From Prostheceraeus crozeri (lineage: Eukaryota > Platyhelminthes > Polycladida > Euryleptidae): 64,000 nt of DNA. Shown here one piece after another: positions 51,160-62,361 of this stretch (its first letter is position 1; the number at the start of each line of letters is the position of its first letter). The notes beneath the pieces are model-generated. The model saw only the letters and a list, made by a program, of their open reading frames with translations. It had not been told where the DNA came from and did not search any database. The translations under genes and the position numbers were made by a program. The stretch covers positions 62,001 through 126,000 of the forward strand of contig CAJQUW010009087.1 of assembly GCA_907163375.1 (NCBI GenBank). Reading direction: 5' to 3'.

Positions 51160-51541
51160 GGCGTTGGATAATTTGATGAAGAACACGCCAGCATGTCTAC
51201 CTGTTGATCGACGCCCGATGGCACAAACATATCGACAGCACCCACTCTTCACCGTTCTTTGCTGAACCACTTGCTCCACAATGAATGTGTCCTCATCGTC
51301 ATGCGTCTTCATGCCGCCATAGTGCAAATCTCCTCCTTCCAATTCGGTATTTGAAGTTGCATTCCAGTTTGGAGATGCGCACAACTTCGCCCACATCAAT
51401 AACGTTCCGCTCTTTTGATGGCGGTTTGTGCGGCCAGTTTAGCTCATGCACTTCATCAACAATTGATGAAATGATATCTGCCAGGTCTCCGCCGACCAAC
51501 GTCCGCGGTTTTGAATGACTGTACTCATAAACCGCATCCTC
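51160..51541 (-). CDS. Possible host receptor-tail exon(s)
   Basis: A GTGCAG acceptor precedes 51541 and a GTAAGC donor follows 51160 on the minus strand. The first half reads EDAVYEYSHSKPRTLVGGDL and IISSIVDEVHELNWPHKPPS. The second half, in another frame, has DDEDTFIVEQVVQQRTVKSG and RHAGVFFIKLSNAG up to the donor. A hidden intron or decay could explain the frame change. The tyrosine-containing hydrophilic sequence resembles a receptor tail. Confidence 0.3.
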
Positions 51542-51720
51542 CTGCACCCAGGTCTACCTAATCTGCAGTAATTGTGCCCAACCCGTTCGAATGAGAGGTT
51601 TTGTCTTATATAACCTCAAGGAGGAATAAGATCTTCCTCCTTTACGAAACTGACGATGTCTCACAAGACCTGTTTCCCGTTCTTAGAAGTGCATTGTTGA
51701 CGCCAACTGATAGTGCAATA

Positions 51721-52442
51721 CAGGGATGCAGAGTCCTATCATTTTGATAGGACTCCGACTCTGGGGGTTGATAGGACTCCGACTCCGACTCCGGGTGGCA
51801 AGTACTGGTAATCTATGTCATAGATCATTATAAGCTTACCTGAACCTATCTTTAGTGATTATTGCTGTATCAATTATTAATCATTTTCGATGGAAGTTTA
51901 TCAAATGTCGCTTTAAGTTGGATACATGCGACTCGGCTCTTCCCATCTTACTAATGAGTGCTTCACACGGTTTTTCTCCAGTCTCTACCAGGCAGGAAAA
52001 TCCCCCATACTACTTCAAAAAAAAATAAGCACATTTTCGCTTTGGAGGAGACATCACACACGATCGCTGATGTCAGGTTAAGAGGTAATGTTCTCAAACA
52101 AACTAGTATTTCATTTTTGTCTCTGATGTGACCTTTGGTGCGTAGGTGAGATCGAGGCTAGGAAGGCTTGTCTTCTCTATTAAATCACCGAGTGAAAAGA
52201 CAATCCTTATTTCACTATCACGGTTCATTCCCTCAACTATTACAAGCTTTGCATGCAGCAGTTTCTCTGTACTTTTGTTTGAGGGAAAAAGTTGACATCG
52301 AAACAGTGACGGCTATGCACGAGGATAAATCATTTGTTTCTGTTATACTTCGGGTCTAGTTATAGGCCGGCGTCCGGAGTACTATCATTTGATAGGACTC
52401 CGACTCCAGCAAAAATGATAGGACTCCGACTCCGCATCCCTG
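51721..52442. mobile_element. hAT-type non-autonomous transposon (MITE), 722 bp
   Basis: It begins CAGGGATGCAGAGTC and ends with the complement (GACTCCGCATCCCTG). Perfect 8-bp duplications GTGCAATA flank it at 51713-51720 and 52443-52450. Both ends carry short repeats of GATAGGACTCCGACTCC. The 8-bp duplication and CAGGGATG ends are hAT hallmarks. No transposase is encoded. The perfect duplications suggest fairly recent insertion. Confidence 0.9.
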
Positions 52443-52450
52443 GTGCAATA

Positions 52451-53456
52451 CCAAAAGTTAGGCTGCTTTGCGGTCTACCGACTACAATGTGCAGCTGTTC
52501 TCAACGATCTCTTAATGCTAGCCCTACTAAACTACTGCTCCCTTGGTCTGAACACAGTTGTGTGAAATTACAAAATAAAATACCTTTCAGTAGGCCTTGA
52601 TAGCGCTTACTTGGTATATATTGACAGCTTGAGCAAGACTCAGTGGTTGCTAAGACTTTGTATGCGTGGTTCGTTGACGGTTGGGGGGGGGGATAGGTTT
52701 TGTGTACGAAGCCTCTAGGAAATCATATTTTCTAACCCTCAAGATCGCCACTCATCATGGTAGACAATGACCTGGTTGTAAATCGAAGAAATTGAACTCG
52801 ATTATGCATCAACACAATTTTTAAGTGTTCAAGTTAACAAGGCGCGTGTTTTAAGAGATAAGAGAACATATCTCTGAAATCGACAACTTGTCTTTGGTTC
52901 GCACTCATTCTCACAGAAGTTAATTCTGTGCTCATACCATTCCAACAAAATAGTACAATATCTTTCAGGACGAAAACTTGTTATCACATCAACAAGTAAC
53001 ACATCCACATATAGCTGTCATGCATACACCGATTTAAGGTTTTCAAGAATTGTATAAGAATTGTATACGCACATAACTGTTCCTTTATAATTAAGAAGAT
53101 CCAATCAATGCTGATATAAAATGACAGTTGCAAGCAATCACGGAGTAAAACAAACAGTAAACAAACAGTAAGCGATGGAAGATTGTCCTAGATGATCTCA
53201 GAACTCAAATTACTGATGGAATAATAATAAAACTAACTACGGAAATGAAACAATCGTGAAACCTTAAATTCAGTAGATTTCAGGAGACATGGAGCTGTGG
53301 TATCGCAACACAAAAGTCACACATAATGAAAAAAGATAAATTGTGTATTTGGTTCTATGATTGATGACATCATCTTAAATGGTCGCAAAATTTCGTACTA
53401 TGCGAGGATGATGCCTCTAACTCTAGTAGATCTTGGCCAGACATCTATGCACTCAC
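52451..53456. other. No recognised gene
   Basis: AT-rich and non-coding as far as can be seen, apart from a 10-G run at about 52683-52692. Probably an intron of the minus-strand host gene with an Ig exon at 53457-53794. Confidence 0.35.
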
Positions 53457-53794
53457 CGACTTTCCTGTACACGTCACATTCCGGCCGTTGTATTGCGGAG
53501 TAGCCAACAAGGAAGCGGTCAACTTCTGACCAGAAGACGGAAGACTGTGGACGGTGATGCCGCGCATTGTGAAAGGAAAATGTCTCTTTGTCTCCCAGCG
53601 CGTCCACCCGGACTCGAATACTTGAATGAATTTCTGTCCTTTTTTCTTTGAGATGAGAACCCGATCATCTCCAGGATTGAATTCCAACTCAATCTCATGA
53701 AGATCTCTGTCATCAGACGAACACGTGATGGAACGGTTTTCCTGTTCTTGCAGCTCAGAATCTCCGACATCAAGACTGAGATTCATCGGCCGCT
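53457..53794 (-). CDS. Host gene exon encoding an Ig-like domain
   Basis: An acceptor (TTGCAG) precedes 53794 and a GTGAGT donor follows 53457. All 338 bp are open: ENRSITCSSDDRDLHEIELE (first Ig cysteine), ITVHSLPSSGQKLTASLLAT and YNGRNVTCTGKS (second Ig cysteine with N-x-T glycosylation context). This is one complete Ig-like domain of a cell-surface or secreted protein. The exon begins in phase 1 and ends in phase 0. The 6114-6727 Ig gene at the other side of the nest is on the same strand; whether they belong to one gene or two is open, though the latter has its own candidate signal peptide. Confidence 0.6.
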
Positions 53795-54900
53795 CTGCAA
53801 GTGAAATTACTTTTCTTGATACAAGTCATTGTCCTTTATATCTGGGTTGTTCATCGAAAATCTATTCAACACAATCTTCAAAGTGTAAGATTGATGAAAG
53901 GGTATTGAGTCAAAATAACAAGTAATTCACAAATTGCTGGAAATAATCAATGAAGAATGATGGTATAATATTTATGTGCAATTAAGTACGTAATCACGAA
54001 TTTATAAAAATGGCAAAATGTGAAGAAGTCACTTCAAGACCATATACTCGTACAAGGATGCATGCACAGATGATAAAAGGAAACAAAGCAAACAAGCAAT
54101 TTCACAACGATCTTTCATATAAAAGGTTTTAACAGCATGCTAAAAATGGCGACGGGAGTGTGACAATCTTCACTCGATAGGCAAGTTGCAATTAATGAAT
54201 GAATTCAGAAGATGCCAAGTCTTTAGAACATTGGGTACGGCACCCAAGGTCATCCAAGGCCAAGGTTAAACCCAAAGTCCAACCTTGTTCGAAACGTTGA
54301 AATAAATGGCGATCACAGCGTGGAAGAGGTCGAAGAAAGCGAGGCCGTCGTTCACAGTGATCACAGAAATTGGATGAGTGATCATGAACAAAAAGTCGAT
54401 CATACACGAGATGAAATAATAAATGCATTGACCAGATCGCAAGTGTGCTCCTTGACGTAGCCTATATTTTGCAGACGAATCTCCTCCTCTTTAAACCAAC
54501 ACATCCTTTGAATCCAATGGTGCAGAGATAGTGCACGAGACGCATGATAGGCCAACATAGATAGCGAACGACAGTCGAGCACAATTCTACCCGACGTGCT
54601 TGCTGTACAATCGCCTGCTAGCGACGCAAGTGATCGAAAGAATAGAACAGTTGAAGAGTCCCTGTAGGTCACTTGAAGGATTTCCATTGACGCATCACAA
54701 TTTTTTAAGAACACTCTCTTTTGTTCTGTTGAAGTGTTTGAATGAGTTTGATGGAAATTTAACTCATGTTTGGAGTTTTCCAGGAATCTACCTCAAAAAC
54801 TATCAGCTGCTGTTGATGTTTATTGAAAATCTGGGACCAACAGAAGAAGGTCCAGACTAGGCATATGTTATGCGCCAAGCTTTCACGAGACTCCTCGCAT

Positions 54901-55467
54901 TTCAGTGGTAATTCATTCGCCACTTAGGCAGGCTGTTGTGCGGTCGTCTTGCCGCGCAGCTCCTGTTTGCGGCTTGCTTTCAGCGTTGTTGCTTCTGCTA
55001 ACTATACCTAACCGCCATCGTGTTAGTTTCTCCGCCTCAACCTCAGGACCCACCTTGTATTATCGATTACGAACCTCAGCTTCTTGCTATTCTACAGATA
55101 TTTTACCATGGATTTACTTTATTCATTTACATTAAGTGCTTTCTCGCATTTTCCATTTCTCAAGTCATGATCAGACATAATAGTTGCTTAGTCATCAATC
55201 ATCGTTGGAACTGCTTATCAATCCTTCGCTCGCCCTGTACCTAGTAGATACATCGCTTGCCGTCTGCTGACCTTTATCTCATCACACAACGTTTTGATCA
55301 ACTCGCTTGGCAGTGTATGGCAGTGTGCAGTGTGTTTCCCCTGCATCAATCCAACGACTTCTTGTGACCATACGCCTGCAACGCGCTTCTGTGTTTTTGT
55401 AATTGCACTCACCGAATTACTTTTGTATTGTGAGTCAAGAAATAAAGATTATTATTATTATTATCTT
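54901..55467 (+). mobile_element. Retroelement 3' end with (ATT)n tail, copy 2, inserted in the left arm only
   Basis: The right arm has an uninterrupted junction (CTCGCAT|CTTCCAGG at about 60173-60182) where the left arm carries 567 extra bases. These end in AATAAAG plus ATT repeats. The last part matches 3600-3722. The insertion postdates the arm duplication. Confidence 0.75.
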
Positions 55468-55546
55468 CCAGGCTTACACGGTAGCTGCATGCGTCAAGAG
55501 TGGACTACGGCCTTACCAACTGGCTATTTCATACTTGCGATTTAGC

Positions 55547-55999
55547 TCAGGTTTGAGTTTCAATCATTTGCGTTTTGATGATTCTAGCTTCTACCGGAGT
55601 GTTGCAACGTTTCATTATCATTACGTGAAAGTCATTGATCGTTAGAGAATTATTGTAGTCATTTTTAGAATGGTCAGACAGCGCACTATTGTCGTTATTC
55701 ATTCTGAGACTATATTCGTGTTCGCGATATTTAGTTTCGAATTGCCTACTGGTTTGACCAATACAGCTTTTGCTACAATATTTACAAACAAACGAATAGA
55801 CAATGAATCTGTCGTCACAGGTGTAACTGTCAAGCAAATTTTCACAAATTTTGCAGTTTGAGTGCTTATTTCTCTGTTTTTCGCATTCGAGGCTTTTGTA
55901 CAAGTATTTCGCAGGCTTGTTAACAACTTTGATAGTCAGTGTTTTATTGCTGCCTTGCCTTGAGAAAGGGTCTGGACCCGAAACGTCTGCTGTGTACAT
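55547..55999 (-). CDS. GIY-YIG endonuclease part of a Penelope-like element, left copy
   Basis: The 150-codon frame has a cysteine-rich lead (CEKQRNKHSNCKICENLLDS) and then FIVYSFVCKYCSKSCIGQTS, RQFETKYREHEYSLR: the GIY-YIG nuclease start used by Penelope-like retroelements to nick their target. It ends with RIIKTQMIETQT. Identical apart from one residue to 59640-60092. It is truncated relative to a full RT-EN polyprotein of about 800 residues. The start lies at a GGGTCTGGACCCGAAAC motif. Confidence 0.75.
   Translation of the reverse strand: MYTADVSGPDPFSRQGSNKTLTIKVVNKPAKYLYKSLECEKQRNKHSNCKICENLLDSYTCDDRFIVYSFVCKYCSKSCIGQTSRQFETKYREHEYSLRMNNDNSALSDHSKNDYNNSLTINDFHVMIMKRCNTPVEARIIKTQMIETQT
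55959..55987 (+). ncRNA. Hammerhead-ribozyme-like motif, left arm
   Basis: Hairpin GGGTC-TG-GACCC is followed directly by GAAACGTC, as in the stem II, GAAA box and cleavage triplet of hammerhead ribozymes that Penelope-like elements carry. The upstream box reads CTTGAGA instead of CTGANGA, so activity is doubtful. Confidence 0.35.
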
Positions 56000-56039
56000 A
56001 TTTTTTATTCGTAATTATGTATTGTCAGTAAAATTACTC

Positions 56040-56451
56040 GGGAGAGGAAACTGATATTTTTCACATCATTGATTCAAATAGATTTTTTCTTTTGTTTTCT
56101 GCTAATGTTTTTCTCTCTATTTTTCAGAACTAGATGTTTCACTGACATTTTGTAGTTTTGTATTTTATCCCAATGTAGAGTGGCAAATTCAATAACCTTT
56201 TGTATCCCATATTGTATGTCTATACTAGGGTACAGGCTGACGACGTCCAAAGAAACAAAGGTCTTATTTCTGACATTCAAATCGCTTTTCTTTAGATGAC
56301 CTATAACTTCATCAGATTTTTTTACGTTACTCGTAACGAACTAAGTAATTGTGTCAACATCTAGCCAATATACCAATCCAATTTTTCAGTAGGCGTATTG
56401 TTAACCGCTGCTATCGGCATCAAAGGAAAAGCATCATTCTCGGCATCCTTG
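56040..56451 (-). pseudogene. Penelope-like reverse-transcriptase fragment, left copy
   Basis: Read on the minus strand it encodes KPKDAENDAFPLMPIAAVNN and later NKTFVSLDVVSLYPSIDIQY, GIQKVIEFATLHW. These are finger and palm-A regions of a Penelope-type RT (D in LDVVSLYPSID). Same sequence as 59188-59565 in the right arm. Interrupted. Confidence 0.65.
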
Positions 56452-56679
56452 TACTTGCCTTATAAAATCGCAGAAGCACCAAATGCTGAAAAATTGAATA
56501 AAAAGTGGAGAAAAAAATATTGTCACTTCAATTTCAAATGGTGATATAACTGAGAAGGCACTATGATGCATTGATTCATGCGATACCAAATCATAAACAC
56601 AGGACTGTGATGCCATCTGAACATTTGATTTCAGTAAACTTTGTAATTTAACAAATTGTCATTATTGTGACGTCATTTA

Positions 56680-58880
56680 TTCATCAATGAAATTACTTTT
56701 ACCTTTGAAAGTATTATGAGACCGCGAAATCGACGTATTGTGCGTGGTAGACCTCCTCCAAGAATTCGTCCTGAGATCAGCGATGAAGATTTGAATAAAA
56801 CTGTTATATCTCTGACATCAAATGAACTGACAAGAGAAGAAAAACTGTTGAACAAGGGACTTGGTTTTGCCATCAAACATAAAGAGTCTAGCCGTTATGA
56901 AGCACGGCATCATTCTGTAGCTCATTATTGAATCATAATCAAAGTCATGCAACGAGGTCATTTGTTGAATCAATCAAGAACAATATTCAAACTATAAAGG
57001 TCACAAGAGCTAAGCTACGAGTAATCTAAATTATGAAGAATTCAAGATTTTGAAATCTCTTCGAAGCAATCCGGACATCGTTTTAAAACCTGCTGACAAA
57101 GGACGCGCGATAGTCATTTGGAAGAAAGACGACTATTGCAACGAGGCCTATCGTCAATTGCAAGATAATACAACATACAAACAAGAATCTGTTGCTCAAA
57201 CAATAATATTTAAAGAGAAAGTGATAATGGAATTGGACAGGCTAGTCCATCATGGTAAACTATCAATCCAAACTATGGAATGAATAAAACCTCCAATGAC
57301 TCCAAGAACTTTCATTTTCTATCTTTTACCAAAAAATTCATAAGAATATTTCTCCTTGTCCTGGCCGACCAATTGTTTCTTCATGCTCCAGTGTGACAGA
57401 GAATATAAGCGCCTACATCGATTCGGAAATTAAACCCTTGGCTTAGAATGCAACCTCATACATCAGAGATACAACGGATTTCATCAGGAAGTTAGAAAGT
57501 CTGAAAAATGAGCTTCCATCTGATTTCATCCTTGTGACGGCTGACGTCAATTCAATTCCTCATAGTGATGGACCAAGAACAATGCGTGAAGCAGTAAATA
57601 CGAGAGGGAATTCATATCACAGCTCTGATACTTAAGTGAAGCTGGCAAATTTGGTTTTTACATACAATGAATACTTTTCAATTTTATGAGTTTTTATACC
57701 CAGATACAAGGAACTGCTATGGGTACCAAAATGGCGTCAAATACACAATTAAAACCTTTGGTATGGTGGCGCTATACGAGTATAGATGATGGACTCATGG
57801 ATTCAAACTTCACAAGACTTTGAAAATTATGCGAATAATTATTTTCTAACCATAAAATTCACATTCGAGAAAAGCGATAATTGCGTTCACTTATTAGTTA
57901 CAAAGGTAATCAAAAATGGTTCAAGGTTACAAACGGACTTGTACATCAAACCAACAGATACCAGACAGTTTCTTCATTTTGATTCTTGTCATCCAATAAT
58001 TCATAAAATCCTCATCGCTTCTTTTCAGGCTTTACGGATTTGACATATTTGTTCTGATGAAGTTCAAGTGCGATCACATCTTCAGGAATTATGCCAAGCT
58101 CTAGTTATAAGAGGTTATCCCCGTGGGTGAGTTCTACAGCAGATCAACAAAGCCTTGACCTTGGATCAGCAGACATTATTTCGAAATAAACAAAAAGCCG
58201 ATAGTGTAAAAATGATTCCTTTCATTGTCCCATATCATCCATCAACTTACAGTGAAATGAGATCAGTTTTTGATAATAATAAGCACTTTCTAGATGATAG
58301 CAACCTTAAGGTAGAACTTTGGTGGAAACCGCCATCAAAGATTAAAGAATTTCTAGTTTCTTCAAAATTATATGATGTCCCACGAAATTTAGCTGCTAGA
58401 CAGACCGGAAGCGTTACACCTTGTGGCTCAGCGCGCTGTGAAACATGCAAAATGATTTCGAATGTAACAACAATTATATCACCAGTCACAGGTCTTTCTC
58501 ATACTATCAAAGCAGCTAACACTACATGCAGAACTACCAACATTGTATACGCTCTTCTATTTGAAAATTGCTCTTTTTTATATATTGGGGAAACAGGGAG
58601 GTCTCTTAGTGAGAGAATAAAACTGGACATCGCTTTGACATCAGAGATAGTGATGAAAATAAAGTAGTTTAGAACATGGTCATCAAGAACAAAACGTGAA
58701 AGTCTCCATATTGGATAGAATCGAAGAAAATGAAAATGAACGAAAGAGAAAAGAAATGAAATTTATAAGTCAATTGATGACCGACTATCCTTTTGGCTTA
58801 AATATGCAGCACGCTTTACAGCGGTCACCCATATTTGACCCAAAATCTCATATCTCTGTGACCACTATGTCTGCTAATTG
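56680..58880 (+). mobile_element. Penelope-like element (second family) between the arms
   Basis: The plus strand carries, in order: an N-terminal block ISLTSNELTREEKLLNKGLGF (typical PLE start, 56800-56870), RT finger NPDIVLKPADKGRAIVIWKK (57070-57125), CPGRPIVSSCSSVTENISAY (57360-57420), a template-grip-like GTAMGTKMAS (57710-57740), then C-terminal thumb DLYIKPTDTRQFLHFDSCHP. A nuclease part follows: NIVYALLFENCSFLYIGETG and RSLSERIK, within 58155-58667. It is a near-complete but interrupted element of about 2.2 kb, different in sequence from the arm family. Confidence 0.8.
58155..58667 (+). pseudogene. C-terminal RT-EN linker and GIY-YIG part of the central Penelope-like element
   Basis: The 170-codon frame contains KVELWWKPPSKIKEFLVSSK, cysteines in PCGSARCETCK (the CCHH-like linker of PLEs) and NIVYALLFENCSFLYIGETG (GIY-YIG). 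It stops before the usual end of the nuclease domain. Confidence 0.7.
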
Positions 58881-59187
58881 ACTTAAAGAATTTATGCGTT
58901 ATTCTATCTCTTCTGTGTCTATGATTCTATGCATGCACAACGTTTTCTAATGCATGTACCATTTGAATTTTATATATTTTTGTATATCTTTCCATTCAGG
59001 ATGAAGGAAAAGAGCGGCTGTTCCACTCCTATCCGAAACCGGTAGAATAAACATTCAAAACATCTTCCAGATTTAATCACGGCGTTCTCGCAAGCATCAT
59101 ATGCTCGCAAGAATCTGAAATGGAAACATTAATCACGACCAGTGGCAAACCAGCCTATATTCGGTCTATGATAAAAGATCACAAACC

Positions 59188-60861
59188 CAAGGATGCCGAG
59201 AATGATGCTTTTCCTTTGATGCCGATAGCAGCGGTTAACAATACGCCTACTGAAAAATTGGATTGGTATATTGGCTAGATGTTGACACAATTACTTAGTT
59301 CGTTACGAGTAACGTAAAAAAATCTGATGAAGTTATAGTCCATCTAAAGAAAAGCAATTTGAATGTCAGAAATAAGACCTTTGTTTCTTTGGACGTCGTC
59401 AGCCTGTACCCTAGTATAGACATACAATATGGGATACAAAAGGTTATTGAATTTGCCACTCTACATTGGGATAAAATACAAAACTACAAAATGTCAGTGA
59501 AACATCTAGTTCTGAAAAATAGAGAGAAAAACATTAGCAGAAAACAAAAGAAAAAATCTATTTGAATCAATGATGTGAAAAATATCAGTTTTCTCTCCCG
59601 AGTAATTTTACTGACACTACATAATTACGAATAAAAAATATGTACACAGCCGACGTTTCGGGTCCAGACCCTTTCTCAAGGCAAGGCAGCAATAAAACAC
59701 TGACTATCAGAGTTGTTAACAAGCCTGCGAAATACTTGTACAAAAGCCTCGAATGCGAAAAACAGAGAAATAAACACTCAAACTGCAAAATTTGTGAAAA
59801 TTTGCTTGACAGTTACACCTGTGACGACAGATTCATTGTCTATTCGTTTGTTTGTAAATATTGTAGCAAAAGCTGTATTGGTCAAACCAGTAGGCAATTC
59901 GAAACTAAATATCGCGAACACGAATATAGTCTCAGAATGAATAACGACAATAGTGCGCTGTCTGACCATTCTAAAAATGACTACAATAATTCTCTAACGA
60001 TCAATGACTTTCACGTAATGATAATGAAACGTTGCAACACTCCGGTAGAAGCTAGAATCATCAAAACGCAAATGATTGAAACTCAGACCTGAGCTAAATC
60101 GCAAGTATGAAATAGCCAGTTGGTAAGGCCGTAGTCCACTCTTGACGCATGCAGCTACCGTGTAAGCCTGGAAGATGCGAGGAGTGTCGTGAAAGCTTGG
60201 CGCATAACATATGCCTAGTCTGGACCTTCTTCTGTTGGTCCCAGATTTTCAATAAACATCAACAGCAGCTGATAGTTTTTGAGGTAGATTCCTGGAAAAC
60301 TCCAAACATGAGTTAAATTTCCATCAAACTCATTCAAACACTTCAACAGAACAAAAGAGAGTGTTCTTAAAAAATTGTGATGCGTCAATGGAAATCCTTC
60401 AAGTGACCTACAGGGACTCTTCAACTGTTCTATTCTTTCGATCACTTGCGTCGCTAGCAGGCGATTGTACAGCAAGCACGTCGGGTAGAATTGTGCTCGA
60501 CTGTCGTTCGCTATCTATGTTGGCCTGTCATGCGTCTCGTGCACTATCTCTGCACCATTGGATTCAAAGGATGTGTTGGTTTAAAGAGGAGGAGATTCGT
60601 CTGCAAAATATAGGCTACGTCAAGGAGCACACTTGCGATCTGGTCCATGCATTTATTATTTCATCTCGTGTATGATCGACTTTTTGTTCATGATCACTCA
60701 TCCAATTTCTGTGATCACTGTGAACGACGGCCTCGTTTTCTTCCACCTCTTCCACGCTGTGATCGCCATTTATTTCAACGTTTCGAACAAGGTTGGACTT
60801 TGGGTTTAACCTTGGCCTTGGATGACCTTCGGTGCCGTCCCCAATGTTTTAAAAGTTTGGC
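59188..60861 (+). repeat. Right arm of the inverted repeat
   Basis: Nearly identical to 54214-56451 in the opposite orientation, lacking the 567-bp retroelement insert. It contains the RT fragment (59359-59565), the hammerhead-like hairpin (59652-59680) and the GIY-YIG frame (59640-60092). Confidence 0.9.
59640..60092 (+). CDS. GIY-YIG endonuclease part of a Penelope-like element, right copy
   Basis: Same 150-codon frame as the left copy apart from one residue (LTIRVV instead of LTIKVV). It carries CKYCSKSCIGQTSRQF and KYREHEY. It follows the RT fragment at 59359 in the natural RT-EN order, but stops and frame changes separate them. The two frames together give only a fraction of a full element. 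Confidence 0.75.
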   Translation: MYTADVSGPDPFSRQGSNKTLTIRVVNKPAKYLYKSLECEKQRNKHSNCKICENLLDSYTCDDRFIVYSFVCKYCSKSCIGQTSRQFETKYREHEYSLRMNNDNSALSDHSKNDYNNSLTINDFHVMIMKRCNTPVEARIIKTQMIETQT

Positions 60862-62361
60862 TAGTTTTTGATAAAATCTGAAAATTATACCAGCCATTTA
60901 AAAAAAATAAAATCGGTATTTCTGTCACCTAACATCAATGAAAATCAAGTGCAATTAATAAATTACAGCACTGGAAGAATTCTGGACAAATTACTGTCAA
61001 TCAGTTTTCATTTGGAAGCGGAGGTCAAGGTTTCAGTTTATGTTTTTATTCAATGCTGCATATATGCAAATCAAGTCACAAAGGTAAATTTTTAGATTTG
61101 AATCTTGGGAGAACTACATGATAAGAGCATGAAGCTCTGATTTTTCAACAAAATCCCCACTCAATTCACAGAATATTTCAAATAAGAAATACTTGTGGTT
61201 AATATCTATTTCATTTTGTGGTTGACAACACCGCGCATTGAAAGTTCGCATATATTGTATTTGCTGTAAGCCAACATAGTTTGTTGTATTTGTGGATACT
61301 GAATTTTTATATACTTCATATTTTCGCAGCCTTCTCACCCTAAAATGCCTGCGACAGCCGACATTTATCTAAAAATGAATTCATTCCAATTTCGCATTCT
61401 AAATACGTGTATGTTTGACCATGTACTCAATAGTCACTGCGCAGCTATACTATTTATTAAATCTGTTTATAATGATAATGATAAGCGCATATATTTCATC
61501 GAACTGGAAATCATGCAAAGAATTGGTGAAGAAGATAGTGATAAAATTCTCGAGATTAGCTAGCGTGCAAGGTATTCAGTAGCGACAACAGAATGGAAGA
61601 AAATACATCAGAGATTTGGACGCGTGTGCCGATCATTTACCAATTTAGAAGTCTTTATGATGAATGAACGTAGTCTTCTTTCACTTCTCGCAACTGGGAT
61701 TATGATTCTACCACTTTGTGATATTGGGGGTACGATCGAGTTCAAAATATGCTGGTCATTCGAAGCTGCTTGACGAAATAACTTTGTCTAAAGCTTTACG
61801 TCTGCTTGGTAGCGGTTCCAGTTCATGAGCATCACAGTTTTCGCCACACACTATTCTATGAAACCTTTTCTGAACTCTTCAAGAGTAGTGAAAACTGTGC
61901 CCTACTTGCGAGGGATAGGTACATGGATAGGTACATGTAAAATTTAGTGTTATCAATAGGTACATGGATAGGTACATGTATAATTCAGTGTTATCAATAG
62001 GAACATGGATAGGTACATGTATAATTCAGTGTTATGAATAGGAACAAGTATGAGATCTGTTTTACTGGATAGGTACATGTGTTTGGTACAATCGGTTGAG
62101 TACACTGTGTTTCGGAACGTCTATGATCGAACTTGTGTGGTTTGGTTCTGAGTACTTGGGTACGTACCGATAGACGTCCGTTGTTTGATTTTGAATGGGT
62201 TTGCTCAATTGCGACTATTGTGACAATTATTTTAAATGTAGCACTATTTAGATGTGAAACTTAACTGTGCAGTTATGATTTAGTTGCTCCCCAATAAGAA
62301 AACCAATTCCAGAACTATGTTTAAAATGAAAAAGACAAGAGATTTACAATGTAAGTTTAAT
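60862..62361. other. Mostly non-coding, with a weak frame at 61345-61563
   Basis: A plus-strand frame (61345-61563: FRILNTCMFDHVLNSHCAAI, KRIYFIELEIMQRIGEE) follows a TTTTCGCAG acceptor-like site and could be a host exon. I recognise no family. The rest has no convincing coding sequence. Confidence 0.25.
61911..62080. repeat. Tandem repeat of about 52 bp, three units
   Basis: The unit contains GGATAGGTACATGTATAATT and CAGTGTTATCAATAGG. Three units decay into partial ones by 62080. Ordinary minisatellite. Confidence 0.7.

Larger units (their letters stand above)
54214..56451 (-). repeat. Left arm of a large inverted repeat of Penelope-like sequence
   Basis: This arm is the inverted, almost identical copy of 59188-60861 (about 1.67 kb without the extra insert at 54901-55467). 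It encodes, on the minus strand, an RT fragment and the GIY-YIG frame listed below. The copies differ by only about one percent by eye, so the duplication is young or gene conversion is active. Confidence 0.9.

Noticed and set aside
54400-54714. 104-codon frame in the arms (and 60361-60675) and the 54192/60647 frames as genes
   Set aside because: They are present in both copies because the DNA is duplicated. No family or splice signals are recognised, they overlap other frames on the opposite strand, and they lie downstream of the nuclease in likely untranslated sequence.
54214-60861. Terminal inverted repeats of a 6.6-kb DNA transposon
   Set aside because: The arms contain RT and GIY-YIG sequence of Penelope-like elements, the outer edges show no target duplication, and no transposase is present.
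61911-62080. CRISPR-like array
   Set aside because: Units are contiguous without unique spacers and the genome is eukaryotic; a minisatellite.
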